DNA of 64,000 bases from Aristolochia californica (GCA_029961685.1 JARWKL010000001.1:29958295-30022294); one strand, 5' to 3'; shown: positions 14,609-26,484, numbered from the stretch's first letter. Made by a program: numbers and translations. Notes: a model not told the origin generated them from the letters alone.

Positions 14609-16204
14609 ATAAGTAGAGGAAATTTATTCGCACACCACAAATGAACATAAAATTTTTTTTATCCAAGTTTTGGAAATTCCACTGGTTCAACCCTAATAGC
14701 TTGGATTTTTTTACAAAAGAGATTTATTCTACACATGTTTTAACAATGGATATGCATGATTGAAAAATGTTAAAGATGCAAATAACCTATGGATCCAAAC
14801 CTTTTAATGAGAATAAAAAACGCTCATTAAATTCTTTAGTGAACGTGCAGTGGGATATTTACCCGAGTCAAACAAGCCATTATTTTGCCCATTTATAGAA
14901 AGCTGACCTAATGATCATAGATGATTGTAAAGTGATTTATCATGCATAATGGCCTATATTTTTGTAAGAAATAATTTATGGATTGGGAGTCAACACTCAG
15001 TTAAAAATCCCCCGCCTCCCCCTTTTCCCAACGATAGAAAAAACTAATATATAAAAACTAATAAGAGTTTACAATCCCTAAACACTACATACACTCTTTG
15101 GAATTATCTCACCCTATATTTTTTCATTGTGCATTTATATTTTAGATTTATACCTTTTTCTTAAATCAAAACTTTGAGTTTTCACTCTCCATTCATCCTG
15201 TAAACAAAAAAGGCATATAGAACACAACAAAATGAAAATTTTAGAGTTTATGTACGGAAAATTTTTTTAAAAAAATAAAATGTAAGTAATGAAAATTTAT
15301 TCGCACACCACAAATGAACCAAAAAGTTTTGTAATCCAAGTTTGGGAAATTCCACTAGTTCAACCCTAATAGCTTGGAATTTTATTAGAAAGAAATTTCT
15401 TCTGCACATGTTTTTAGAATGGATATGCATTACTGAAACATGTTTAAGATGCAAATGACCTATGGATCCAAACCTTCTAAAGAGACTAAAAAATGTTCAA
15501 TAAATTCTCAAGTGAACATACAGTGGGATATTAACCCGAGTCAAACAAGCCATTATTTTGCCCATTTACGAAAATCGGACGAAACAATCATAGATCATTG
15601 TAAAGTGATTTATCATGCGTAAGGGGCTATATTATTTGTAAGAGATGACTTATGGATTTGGAGTCAACGCTCAGTTAAAAATCACTCGCTGCCCCCTTTT
15701 CCCTACAATTGCAAAACCTAATATCTAAAAATTATAAAGAGTTTACAAACCCTAAAAATTACAGACACTCATTGGAATTATCTCTCTCAACATTTGTGCA
15801 TTGTGCATTTCGATTTTAGAGGTATTCTTTTTTCTTAAATCAAAACTTTAAGATTTCGCTCTCCCATCATCTTGTAAACAAAAAAGTCAAAATAGATCAA
15901 ACAAAAATAAAATTTTAGAGTTTATGTATGGAAATAATTTAAAATAACAACAAATGTAACCAAAGAAAATTTATTCGCACACCGCAAATGAACACAAAAG
16001 TTTCGTTATCCAAGTTTGGGAAATTCCACTAGTTCAACCATAATAGCTTGGAATTTTATAAGAATGATATTTCTTCTACACGTGTTTTATAAATGGATAT
16101 GCAAGCTTGAAACATGTTAAAGATGAAATTAACCTATGGATCCAAACCTTTTAAAGAGAATCACACCCTCTCATTAAATTCACAAGTGAACGTGCGGTGG
16201 GAAA

Positions 16205-16215
16205 TTTACCCTCTC
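16205..16215 (+). other. Small deletion in M26, about 27 bp
   Basis: GGGAAATTTACC is followed by CTCTCATTTAAAAAAAGC. The normal GAGTCAAACAAGCCATT segment is missing and the open frame is broken. Confidence 0.8.
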
Positions 16216-16569
16216 ATTTAAAAAAAGCTGAAATAACAATCCTAGATGATTGTAAAGTGCTTTATCATGCGTAACGGGCAATATTTTTGTAAGAAATGAT
16301 TTATGGATTGGGAGTCAACGCTCAGTTAAAAATTCCCCACCACCCCCATTTCCCAACGATTGCAAAAACTAATATATAAAAAATAAAAAGAGTGTACAAT
16401 CCCTAAAAATTACAGACACACTTTGGAATTATCTCTCTCTACATTTGTGCATTGTGCATTTCCATTTTACATGTATACTTTTTCTTAAATCAAAACTTTG
16501 AGATTTCGCTCTCCCTTCATCCTGTAAACAAAAGAGGCAATTAGATAAAAAAAAAAAGAAAATTTTAGA

Positions 16570-16580
16570 GTTTATTTAAA
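16570..16580 (+). other. Deletion junction M26/M27, about 245 bp missing
   Basis: TTTTAGAGTTTAT from the A-rich half of M26 joins TTAAATTTTCAAGCGAACG of M27. The anchor, the BamHI site and the preceding NsiI and SphI sites are all lost, so M27 lacks a head. Confidence 0.85.
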
Positions 16581-16704
16581 TTTTCAAGCGAACGTGCGGT
16601 GGAATATTTACCCAAGTTAATCAAGCCATTATTTTGCCCATTCACAAAAAGCTCACCAAACAATCATAGGTGATTGTAAAGTGATTTATCATGCATAACG
16701 GGCT

Positions 16705-16777
16705 ATATTTGTGCAAAAACCTGAGATATAAAAACTGAAAAGAGCTTAAAATCCCTAAAACTACAAACACACATTAG
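16705..16777 (+). other. Two further deletions inside remnant M27
   Basis: Near 16711, GGGCTATATTT joins GTGCAAAAACCTGAG, removing about 73 bp including the C-rich tract. Near 16772, CTACAAACACACA joins TTAGATGTATAC, removing about 45 bp of the CT-rich stretch. The kept CCTGAGATATAAAAACT variant links M27 to M6. Confidence 0.8.
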
Positions 16778-17358
16778 ATGTATACTTTTTTCTGAAATCA
16801 AAACTTTGAGATTTCACTCTCCCTTCATCTCGTAAAAAAAAAAAAAGGCGAAAAGATCACAAGAAAAAGAAAATTTTAGAGTTTTTGTTTGGAAAAATTT
16901 GAAATCAACAACAAATATAAGTACAGAAAATTTATTCGCACACCACAAAAGAACACAAAAGTTTTGCTATCCAAGTTTAGGGAATTCCACTAGTTCAACC
17001 CTAATAGGATGAAATTTTATAAGAAAGAGATTTCTTCTACACTTGTTTAAAAAATGTTTATACATGCTTGAAACATGTTCAAGATGCAAATGACATATGG
17101 ATCCAAACCTTTTAAAGAGAATAACAAAGACTCATTAAATTCTCAAGTGAACGTGTCGTGGGATATTTACCCGAGTCAAACAAACCATTTTTTTGCCCAT
17201 TTTCAAAAGGCTGATCTAACTATCATAGATGATTGTAAAGTGATTGATCATGCGTAATGGGCTATATTTTTGTAAGAAATGACTTATGGATTGGGAGTCA
17301 ACGCTAATTAAAAAATCCTTTGCCTCCCTCTTGTCCCAACAATTCCAAAACAAAATAT

Positions 17359-17641
17359 ATAAAAACAAAAAAGATTTTTCAATCCCTATAAATTACAGAC
17401 ACTCTTAGGAATTATCTCTCTCTACATTTGTGCATAGTACATTTCCATTTTAAATGTATACTTTTTTCTTAAATCGAAACTTTGAGTTTTCTCTCTCCCT
17501 ATAAAAATTAAAAAGAGTTTACAATCCCTAAAAATTACAGACACTCTTAGGAATTATCTCTGTCAACATTTGTGCATAGTGCCTTTCCATTTGAAATGTA
17601 TACTTTTTTCTTAAATCAAAACTTTGAGTTTTCACTCTCCC
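17359..17641 (+). repeat. Partial tandem duplication of about 141 bp inside M28
   Basis: The segment from ATAAAAA through CTCTCCCT occurs at 17359-17500 and again at 17501-17641. Both copies carry the unusual CACTCTTAGGAATTATCTC and GTGCATAGT variants, but they differ from each other at several positions. The breakpoint is CTCTCCCT followed by ATAAAAATTAAAAAG. Confidence 0.8.
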
Positions 17642-17661
17642 TTCATCCCGTAAACAATAAA

Positions 17662-17689
17662 AGTCAAACAAGCCTTTATTTTGCCCATT
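17662..17689 (+). other. 28-bp out-of-phase patch in a deletion junction
   Basis: After CGTAAACAATAAA the sequence contains AGTCAAACAAGCC and then TTATTTTGCCCATT, which normally lie about 95 bp after an anchor. It then resumes at CTACAAATGGTTTAAAATGG just before the M29 anchor. About 215 bp of the normal monomer is replaced by this short copy of another part of the repeat, as in filler-DNA repair junctions. Confidence 0.8.
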
Positions 17690-17726
17690 CTACAAATGGT
17701 TTAAAATGGATATGCATGCTTGAAAC

Positions 17727-20700
17727 ATGTTAAAGATGCAAATGACCTATGGGTCCAATCCTTTCAAAGAGAATAACAAAAGCTCATTAAATTCTCAAGT
17801 GAACGTCTGGTGGGATATTTACTCGGGTCAAACTAGCCATTATTTTGCCCATTTACAAAAAGCTGACAAAGCAATCACAGATGATTGTAAAGTGATTTAT
17901 CATTCGTAATGGGCTATATTTTTAAGAAATGACTTATGGATTGGGATTCAACGCTAAGTGAAAAATGCAGAGCCTCCCCCTTTTCCCGACGATAGAAAAA
18001 CCTAATATACAAAAACTAAAATGAGTTTACAATCCATAAAAATTAAAAACTATTTGGGATTATCTCTCCCAACATTTGGGCATTGTACATTTCCTTTTTA
18101 GATTTATACTTTTTCCTAAATCAAAACTTTGAGTTTTCGCTCTCCCTTCATCTCGTAAACAAAAACGGCAAATAGATCACAACAAAATGAAAGTTTTAGA
18201 GTTGATATATGGAAAAATTTAAAAACAAATACAAATATAAGGAAATGAAATTTTTTCACACACCACAAATGAACACAAAAGTTTTGTTATACAAGTTTGG
18301 GAAATTCCACTAGTTCAACCCTAACAGAGTGGAATTTTATAAGAAAGAGATTTCTTCTACACATGTTTTAAAAATGGATATCCATGCTTGAAACATGTTA
18401 AAGAAGCAAATGACCTATGGATCCAAATCTTTTAAACAGAATAAAAAATGCTCTTTAAATTCTCAAGAGAACGTGCGGTGGGATATTTAGCTGAGTGAAA
18501 CAAGCCATGATTTTGCCCATTAACAAAAAGCTGACCTAAAAATCATAGATGATTATAATGTGATTTATCATGTGTAACGGGCTATTTTTTTGTAAGAAAT
18601 ATCTTATGGATTGGGAGTCAACGCTCATTTAAAAACCCCCCGCCTCCCCCTTTTCCCTACAATTGAAAAACCTAATATATAAAAACTTAAAAGAGTTTAC
18701 AAACCCTAAAATTAAAGAGACTCTTTGGAACTATCTCTCTCTACATTTGTGCATTGTACATTTCCATTTTAGATGTATAATTTTTTCATAAATCAAACCT
18801 TTAAGATTTTGCTCTCCCTTCATCTTGTAAACAAAAAAGACAAAACAGATCACAAAAAAATGAAAATTTTAGAGATTAAGTATGGAAAAAATTTAAAACA
18901 AAAACAAATATAAACAAAGAAAATTTCTTCGCACACCCCAAATGAACACAAAATTTTGTTATCCAAGTTTGGGAAATTCCACTAGTTCAACCCTAATAGC
19001 TTGGAATTTTATAAGAAAGAGATTTCTTCTACACATGTTTTAAAAATGTTTATGCATGCTTGAAACATGTTAAAGATGCAAATGACCTATGGATCCAAAC
19101 CTTTTCATAGAGAATAATAAACTCTCAAGTGAATGTGAGGTGGGAAATTTACCTGAGTCAAACAAGCCATTATTTTGCCCATTTTGAAAAATCTGACCTA
19201 ACAATCATAGATGACTGTAAAGTGATTTATCATGCGTAACGGGCATTATTTTTGTAAGAAATGACATATGGATTGAGAGTCAACAATCATTTAAAAATCC
19301 ACCGTGTCCCCCTTTTCCCGACGATTGCAAAACTTGGGATTTAAAAACTAAAAATAGCTTACAATCCCTAAAAACTAATGACACTCTTTGGAATTATCTC
19401 TCTCTACATTTGTGCTTTGTGCCTTTCCCTTTTAGATGTTTAATTTTTTCTTAAATCAAATCCTTGAGAGTTGGCTCTCCCTTTATCCCATAAACAAAAA
19501 AGGCAAGTAGATTCACAACAAAAAAAAAAAAATTAGAGTTTATGAATGGAAAAAATTTAAAACTATAACAAATATAAGTAGTGAAAATTTATTCGCACAC
19601 CACAAATGAACAAAAAAGTTTTGTTATCCAAGCTATTGAAATTTCAATAGTTCAACCCTTATAGGTTGGAATTTTATAAGAAAGAGATTTCTACTACACA
19701 TGTTTTAAAAATGGATATGCATGCTAGAAACTTGTTAAAGATGAAAATGACCTATGGATCCAAACCTTTTTAAAGAGAATAACAAACGCTCATTAAATTC
19801 TCAAATGAATGTGCGGTGGGAAATTTACCTGAGTCAAACAAGCCATTATTTTACCCATTGACAAAAAGCTGACCTAACAATCATAGATCATTATAAAGTA
19901 ATTTACCATGCGTAACGGGCTATATTTATGTAAGAAATGACTTATGGATTGCGAGTCAACGCTCAGTTAAAAGTCCCCCGCCACTCCCTTTTCTCGACGA
20001 TTGCAAAAACAAATATATAAAAAATAAGAAGAGTTTACTATCCCTAAAAATTACATACACTCTTTCGAATTATAGCTCTCTACATTTGTGCATTGTGCAT
20101 TTCCATTTTACATGTATACTTTTTCTTAAAAAAAAACTTTGAGATTTGGTTGTCACTTCATCCTGTAAACCAAAAAGGCAAATAGATCACAACAAAATGA
20201 AATGTTTAGAGTTTATGTATGGAAAAAATTTAAAACAAAAACAACTATAAGTAAAGAAAATTTATTCGCACACCACCATTAAACGCAAAATTTTTGTTAT
20301 CCAAGTTTGGGAAATTCCACTAGTTCAACCCTAAGAGCTTGGAATTTTATAAGAAAGAGATTTCTTCTACGCATGTTTTAATAAAGGATATGAATGCTTG
20401 AAACATGTTAAATATGAAAATAACCTATGGATCCAAACCTTTTAAAGAGAATAACAAACGCTCTTTAAATTCTGAAGTGAAATTGCAGTGGGATACTTAC
20501 CTGAGTCAAACAAGCCATTATTTTTCCCAATCACAAAAAGTTGACCTAAAAATCATAGATGATTGTAAAGTGATTTATCATGCGTAACGGGCTATATTTC
20601 TGTAAGAAATTACTTATGTATTGCGAGTCAACGCACAATTAAAAATCCCCCGCCTCCCCCTTTTCCCAACTATTGCAAAAACTAATATATTAAATCTAAT

Positions 20701-22421
20701 AAAAGTTTACAATCCCTAAAAATTACAGACCCTCTTTGGAATTGTATTACTCTACTTTTTTGCATTGTGCGTTTCCATTTTACATGTATACGTTTTTCTT
20801 AAATCAAAACTTTGATATTTCGCTCTCCCTTCATCCCAAAAACAAAAAAGGCAAATAGATCACCACAAAATGAAAATTTTAGAGTTTATGTATGGAAAAT
20901 TTTTAGTACAACAACAAATATAAGTAAAGAAAATTTATTTTCACACCACAATTGAACACCAAAGTTTTGTGAACCAAGTTTGGGAAATTCAACTAGTTTA
21001 ACCCTATTAGATTGGAATTTTATAAGATAGAGATTTCTTTTACACATGTTTTAAAACTGAATATGCCTGCTTGAAACATGTTAAAGATGCAAATGACCTA
21101 GGCATCCAAACCTTTTAAAGAGAATAACAAAATCTCTATAAATTTTCAAGTGAACGTGTGGTGGGATATTTACCCGAGTCAAACGAGCCATTATTTTGCC
21201 CATTTAAAAAAAGCTGACCTAACAATCATTGATGATAGTAAAGTGATTTTTCATGGGTAACGGGCTATATTTTTGTAAGAAATGACTTCTGGATTGGGAG
21301 TCAACGCTCAATTAAAAATCCCCTGCCTCCGCCTTTTCCCAACGTTTGCCAAGACTAATATATAAAAACTTAAAATAGTATCCAATCCCTGAAAATTACA
21401 GACAATCTTTGGAATTACCTCTCTCGACATTTCTACATTGAGGATTTCCATTTTAGATGTATACTTTTTTCTTAAATCAAAACTTAGAGTTTTCGCCCTC
21501 CCTTCATCCCGTAAACAAAAAAGGCAAATATATCACAACTAAATGAACATTTTAGAGTTTATGTATGGAAAAAATTCAAAACAACAACAAATAAAAGTTA
21601 AAAAAATTTATTCGCACACAACAAATGAACGCAAAAGTTTAGTTCCTAGTTTGGGAAATTCCACTAGATCAACCCTATGAGATTTGAATTTTATAAGAAA
21701 GAGATTTCTTCTACACATGTTTTAAAAATGGATATGCATGCTTGAAACATGTTCAAGATGCAAATGACCTATGGATCCAAACCTTTTTAAGAGAATAACA
21801 AACACTCATTAAATTCTCAAGTGATCATGCGGTGGGATATTTACCCGAGTCAAACAAGCCATTATTTTGCCCATTCACAAAAAACTGACCTAACAATCTT
21901 AGATGATTGTAAAGTGATTTATCATGCGTAACGGATTATATTTTTGTAAGAAATGACTTATGTATTGGGAGTCAACGCTCGGTTAAAAATCCCTCGGCTC
22001 CCTCTTTTTTCGACGATTGCAAAACAAAATATATAAAAACTAAAAAGAGTTTACCATCCTTAAAAATTACAAAGACTCTTTGGAATTATCTCCCTCTGCA
22101 TTTTTGCATTGTGCACTTCCATTTTATATGTATACCTTTTTTCTTAAATCAAAACTTTGAGTTTTGGCTCTCCCTTCATCCCGTAAATTAAAAAGGCAAA
22201 TAGATCACAACTAAATGAAAATATTAGTGTTATGTATGGAAAATATTTAAAACAACAATAAATTTAAGTGAAGAAAATTTATTTTCACACCAGAAACGAA
22301 CACAAAACTTTTGTTATCCAAGTTTGGGAAATTCAACTAGTTCAACCCTAATATTGTGGAATTTTATAAGAAAGAGATTTCTTCTACACTTGTTTTAAAA
22401 ATGGATATGCATGCTTGAAAC
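17727..22421 (+). repeat. Monomers M29-M35, later copy of the M14-M22 order
   Basis: Anchors are at 17727, 18395, 19067, 19732, 20405, 21078 and 21749. M31-M35 match M18-M22 at a nearly constant offset of 8079-8089 bp. M28-M30 match M13-M15 at 9015-9040 bp. M30 has the head of the M9/M15 type and the tail of the M10/M17 type (CCCTACAATTG, AAACTTAAAAGAG), so it is a chimera lacking one monomer relative to the earlier copies. Confidence 0.85.
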
Positions 22422-22565
22422 ATGATAAAGATGCAAATGACCTTTGGATCCAAACCTTTTAAAGAGAATAACAAACGCTCATTAAATTCTCAAGTGAATG
22501 TGCGGTGGGATATTTACCTGAGCCAAACAAGATATTATTTTGAGCATTTACAAAAAGCTGACCTA

Positions 22566-22583
22566 ACAATCATAGATGATTGT
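22566..22583. repeat. Conserved short palindrome of the monomer (example in M36)
   Basis: ACAATCATAGATGATTGT has perfect 8-bp arms (ACAATCAT / ATGATTGT) around AG. It lies about 144 bp after the anchor in most monomers, though individual copies often have one arm mismatch such as CGTAGATG. It sits exactly where M63 acquired a longer inverted duplication, so it may act as a fold-back point. That role is inferred. Confidence 0.75.
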
Positions 22584-22663
22584 AAAGTGATTTATCATGT
22601 GTAACAGGCAATATTTTTGTAATAAATGACTTATGGATTGGGAGTCAAAGTTCGGTTAAAAAT

Positions 22664-22684
22664 CCCCGCCTCCCCCTTTTCCCG
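22664..22684 (-). repeat. C-rich tract of the monomer (G-runs on minus strand; example in M36)
   Basis: In an otherwise AT-rich unit this is the only strongly GC-rich segment. The usual form on the + strand is TCCCCCGCCTCCCCCTTTTC followed by CCGACG. The minus strand therefore carries G3, G5, G2 and G5 runs with short spacers. The tract recurs at nearly every monomer, about 242 bp after the anchor. The four runs fit a two-tier or bulged G-quadruplex rather than the strict four-by-G3 motif. Confidence 0.7.
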
Positions 22685-22701
22685 ACGATTCCAAAACCTA
22701 A

Positions 22702-22710
22702 TATATAAAA
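22702..22710 (+). promoter_or_regulatory. TATA-like motif of the monomer (example in M36)
   Basis: TATATAAAA follows the C-rich tract by about 18 bp in most monomers, usually in the context CCTAATATATAAAAACTAAA. It matches a TATA-box consensus, but the background is AT-rich and no gene follows. Function as a promoter of satellite transcripts is only a possibility. Confidence 0.25.
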
Positions 22711-23691
22711 ACTAAAAAGAGATTACAATCCCTAAAAATTACGAATACTCTTTGGAATTATCTCTCTCTACATTTGTACAATGTGAATTTCATTTATAGA
22801 TGTGTACTTTTTCTTAAATCAAAGCATTCACTTTTTCCTCTCCCTTCATCCTGTATACAAAAAAGGCAAATAGATCACAACAAAATGAAAATTTTAGAGT
22901 TTATGTATGGAAAAAATTTAAAACAACAAAAAATTTAAGTAAATAAAATTTATTCTCACACCACAAATGAACACAAAACTTTTGTTATCCAAGTTTGGGA
23001 AATTCCACTTGTTCAACCCTAATAGCTAGGTATTTTATAAGAAAGAAATTTCTTTTACACATGTATTAAAAATGGAAATGCAAGTTTGAAACATGCTAAA
23101 GATGCAAATGACCTATGGATCCAATCCTTTTAAGAGAATAAGAAACGCTCATTAAATTCTCAAGTGAATGTGTGGTGGATATTTACACCAAGTCAAACAA
23201 ACCATTATTTTGCCCAGTTACAAAAAGCTGACCTAACAATCATTGATAATTGTAAAGTGATTTATCATGCGTAACTGGCTATATTTTTGTAAGAAATGAC
23301 TTTTGGATTGGGAGTCAACACTCAGTTAAAAATCCCTCCTCCCTCCCCCTTTTCTTGACGATTGGAAAACCTAATATATAAAAACTAAAAAGAGTTTACA
23401 ATCCCTAAAAAATACAGACACTCTTTGAAATTATCTCTCTCTACATTTTTGCATTGTGAATTTCCATTATAGATGTATACTTTTGTCTTTAATCAAAGCC
23501 TTGACTTTTCCCTCTCCCTTCGTCCTGTATACAAAAAAGGCAAATAGATCACAACAAAATGAAAATTTTAGAGTTTATGTAAGGAAAAAATTTAAAACAA
23601 CAACAAATGTAAGTAAAGAAAATTTATTTGCACATCACAAATGAACACAAAACTTTTGTTATCCAAGTTGGGGAAATTCCACTAGTTCTAC

Positions 23692-23785
23692 CCTAATAGA
23701 TATGCATGCCTGAAAGATGTTAAAAGTGCAAATGACCTACAGATCAAAAGCTTTTAAAGGGATTAAAAAACGTTCATTTACTCGA
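23692..23785 (+). other. Two deletions around the M38 anchor
   Basis: Near 23698, CCCTAATA joins GATATGCATGCC, losing about 50 bp. Near 23777, CGTTCATTTA joins CTCGAGTCAAAC, losing about 38 bp; ATT/ATTTA is found at both sides in intact copies. The head of M38 is therefore doubly shortened. Confidence 0.82.
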
Positions 23786-26484
23786 GTCAAACAAGCCAAT
23801 ATTTTGCCCATTTACCAAAAGCTGACATAACAATCATTGATGATTATAAAGTGATTTATCATGGGTAACAAGCCATATTTTTTTAAGAAATGACTTATGG
23901 ATTGGGAGTCAACGCTCAGTTAAAAATCCCCCGCCTCCCCCTTTTCTCGATGATTGGAAAACCTAAAATATAAAAACTAACATGAGTTTACAATCTGTAA
24001 ATATTATAGATACCCTTTTGAATTATCTCTCTACATTTGTGGTGTCTGCATTTCAATTTTAGATGTATACTTTTTTCTTAAATCAAAGCTTTGTCTTTTC
24101 GCTCTTCCCTCAACCCGTAAACAAAATGAAAATTTGAGAGCTTATTATTGGATAAAATTTAAAACAACAACAAATGTAAGTAAATAAAATTTATTCGCAC
24201 ACCACAAATGAACACAAAAGTTTTGTTATCCAAGTTTGGGAAATTCCTCTACTACAACCCTTATAGTTTGGATTTTTATAAGCAAGAGATTTCTTCAACA
24301 CATGTTTTAAGAATGGATATGCATGCTTGAAACATGTTAAAGATGTAAATGACCTTTGGATCCAAACCTTTTAAAGAGAATAACAAAAGCTCATTAAATT
24401 CTCAAGTGAACGTGCAGTGGGATATTTACCCGAGTCAAACAAGTTCTTATTTTTCCCTTTTACAAACTGCAGACCTAACAATCGTAGATGATTGTAAAGT
24501 GATTTATCATGTGTAACGGGCTATATTTTTGTAAGAAATGACTTATGAATTGGGAGTCAATGCTCAGATAAAAATCCCCCGCCTGCCCCTTTTCGACACG
24601 ATGGCAAAACTTAATATACAAAAATTAAAAAGAGTTTACAATCCCTAAAAATTACAGACACTTTTTGGAATTATCTCTCTCTACATTTGTGCATTAAGAA
24701 TTTCCATTATAGATGTATACTTTTTTCTTAAATCAATGCCTTGAGTTTTCCCTCTCCCTTCATCCTATATACAAAAAAGGCAAATTGATCACAACAAAAT
24801 GAAAATTTTAGAGTTTATGTAAGGAAAAAATTTAAAACAACAACAAATGCAAGTAAAGAAAATTTATTAGCACACCAAAAATGAACACAAAACATTTGTT
24901 ATCCAAGTTTGGGAAATTTCACTAGTTCAACCCTAATAGCTTGGAATTTTATAAGAAAGACATTTCTTTTACACATGGTTTCAAAATGGATATGCATGCT
25001 TGAAACATGTTAAAGATGCAAATGACCTATGGATCCAAACCTTTTCAGAGAATAACAAACGTTCACTACATTCTCAAGTGAATGTGTGGTGGATATTTAC
25101 ACCGAGTCAAACAAGCCATTATTTTGCCTATTTAAAAAATGCTGACCTAACAATCATTGATATTTGTGAAGTAATTTATCATGCATAACGGGCTATATTT
25201 TTGTAAGAAATGACTTATGGATTGGGAGTCAATGCTCATTTAAAAAACACTCCCCCTCCCCCTTTTCTCGACGATTGCAAAACCTAATATATAAAAACTA
25301 AAAGGAGTTTAGAATCCCTAAAACTTGCAAACACTCTTTGGAATTATCTCTCTCTAAATTTTTGCATTGTGCATTTCCATTTTAGATATATACTTTTTTA
25401 TTATTTCAAAACTTTGAAATTTCGCTCTCGCTTTATCCCGTAAAAAAAAAGGCAAACAAATCACAACAAAATGAAAATTTTAGAGTTTATGTTTGGAAAA
25501 AAAATTAAAACAACAAATATAAATAAAGAAAATTTATTCACATATCACAAATGAACACAAAAGTTTTGTTATCCAAGTGGAAAATTTCACTAGTTCAAAC
25601 CTAATAACTTGGAATTTTTTAAGAAAGAGATTTCTTCCACACATGTTTTAAAAATGGATATGCATGCTTGAAACATGTTAAAGATGCAAATGATCTATGG
25701 ATCCAAACCTTTTAAAGAGAATAAAAAACACTAATTAAATTCTCAAGTGAATGTGCAGTGGGATATTTACCTGAGTCAAACAAGCCATTATTTTGCTCAT
25801 TTAAAAAAAGCTGACTTAACAATCAAAGATGATTGTAAAGTAATTTATTATACTCTATATTTTAGTAAAAAATGACTTATGGATTTGGAGTCAACGCTCA
25901 GTTAAATTTCCCCAGCCTCCCCCTTTTCCCGAAGATTGCAAAACTTAATATATAAAAACTAAAATGAGTTTACGATACCTAAAAATTATAGACACACTTT
26001 GGAATTATCTCTCTCTACATTTGTCCATTGTGCATTTCCATTTTATATGTATACTTTTTTCTTAAATCATAAATTTGAGTTTTCGCTCTCCCTTCATCCC
26101 ATAAACAAAAAAGGCAAGTAGATCACAACAAAATGAAAATTTTAAAGTTTATGTATGGAAAAAGTTTAAAAGAACAACAAATATCAGTAAATAAAATTGA
26201 TTCATACACCACAAATGAACACAAGAGTTTTGTTATCCAAGATTGGGAAATTCCACTAGTTCAACCCTAATAACTTGGAATTTTATAAGAAAGAGATTTT
26301 TTCTACACAAGTTTGAAAAATGGATATGCATGCATGAAACATGTCAAAGGTGCAAATGACCTATGGATCCAAACCATTTAAAGAGAATAACAAACGCTCA
26401 TTAAAATCTCAAGAGAACGTGTAGTGGGATATTTACCCGAGTTGAACAAGCCATTATTTTGCCCATTTACAAAAAGCTGACCTA

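Larger units (their letters stand above)
14340..17726 (+). repeat. Rearranged zone, monomers M23-M28 with truncated and fused units
   Basis: Anchors are at 14340 (virtual, ACTAGTTAAAG), 14767, 15440, 16114, about 16515 (virtual, anchor deleted) and 17075. Spacings of 427, 401 and 560 bp show repeated deletions. Within 3.4 kb there are at least five deletions, one tandem duplication and one out-of-phase patch, the densest rearrangement in the window. M24 and M25 are full-length within it. Confidence 0.85.
22422..23092 (+). repeat. Reference monomer M36 with landmarks
   Basis: This 671-bp copy is close to the consensus and is used to define landmarks. The anchor ATG is at 22422. A 60-codon open frame spans 22422-22604, and a BamHI site is at 22446. 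The palindrome ACAATCATAGATGATTGT is at 22566-22583. The C-rich tract is at 22664-22684, and the TATA-like TATATAAAA at 22702-22710. TATCCAAGTTTGG lies at 22986-22998 and GTTCAACCC at 23011-23019. The NsiI and SphI sites just before the anchor are at 22407-22414. There is no start context, splice signal or neighbouring gene that would make the open frame a gene. Confidence 0.9.

Noticed and set aside
16540..16560. Poly-A runs (for example near 16550, 16840, 19520, 27910, 62830) as retroposon tails
   Set aside because: They fall at the monomer's own A-rich positions (CGTAAACAAAAAAGG and neighbours) and vary by slippage. No inserted sequence precedes them.
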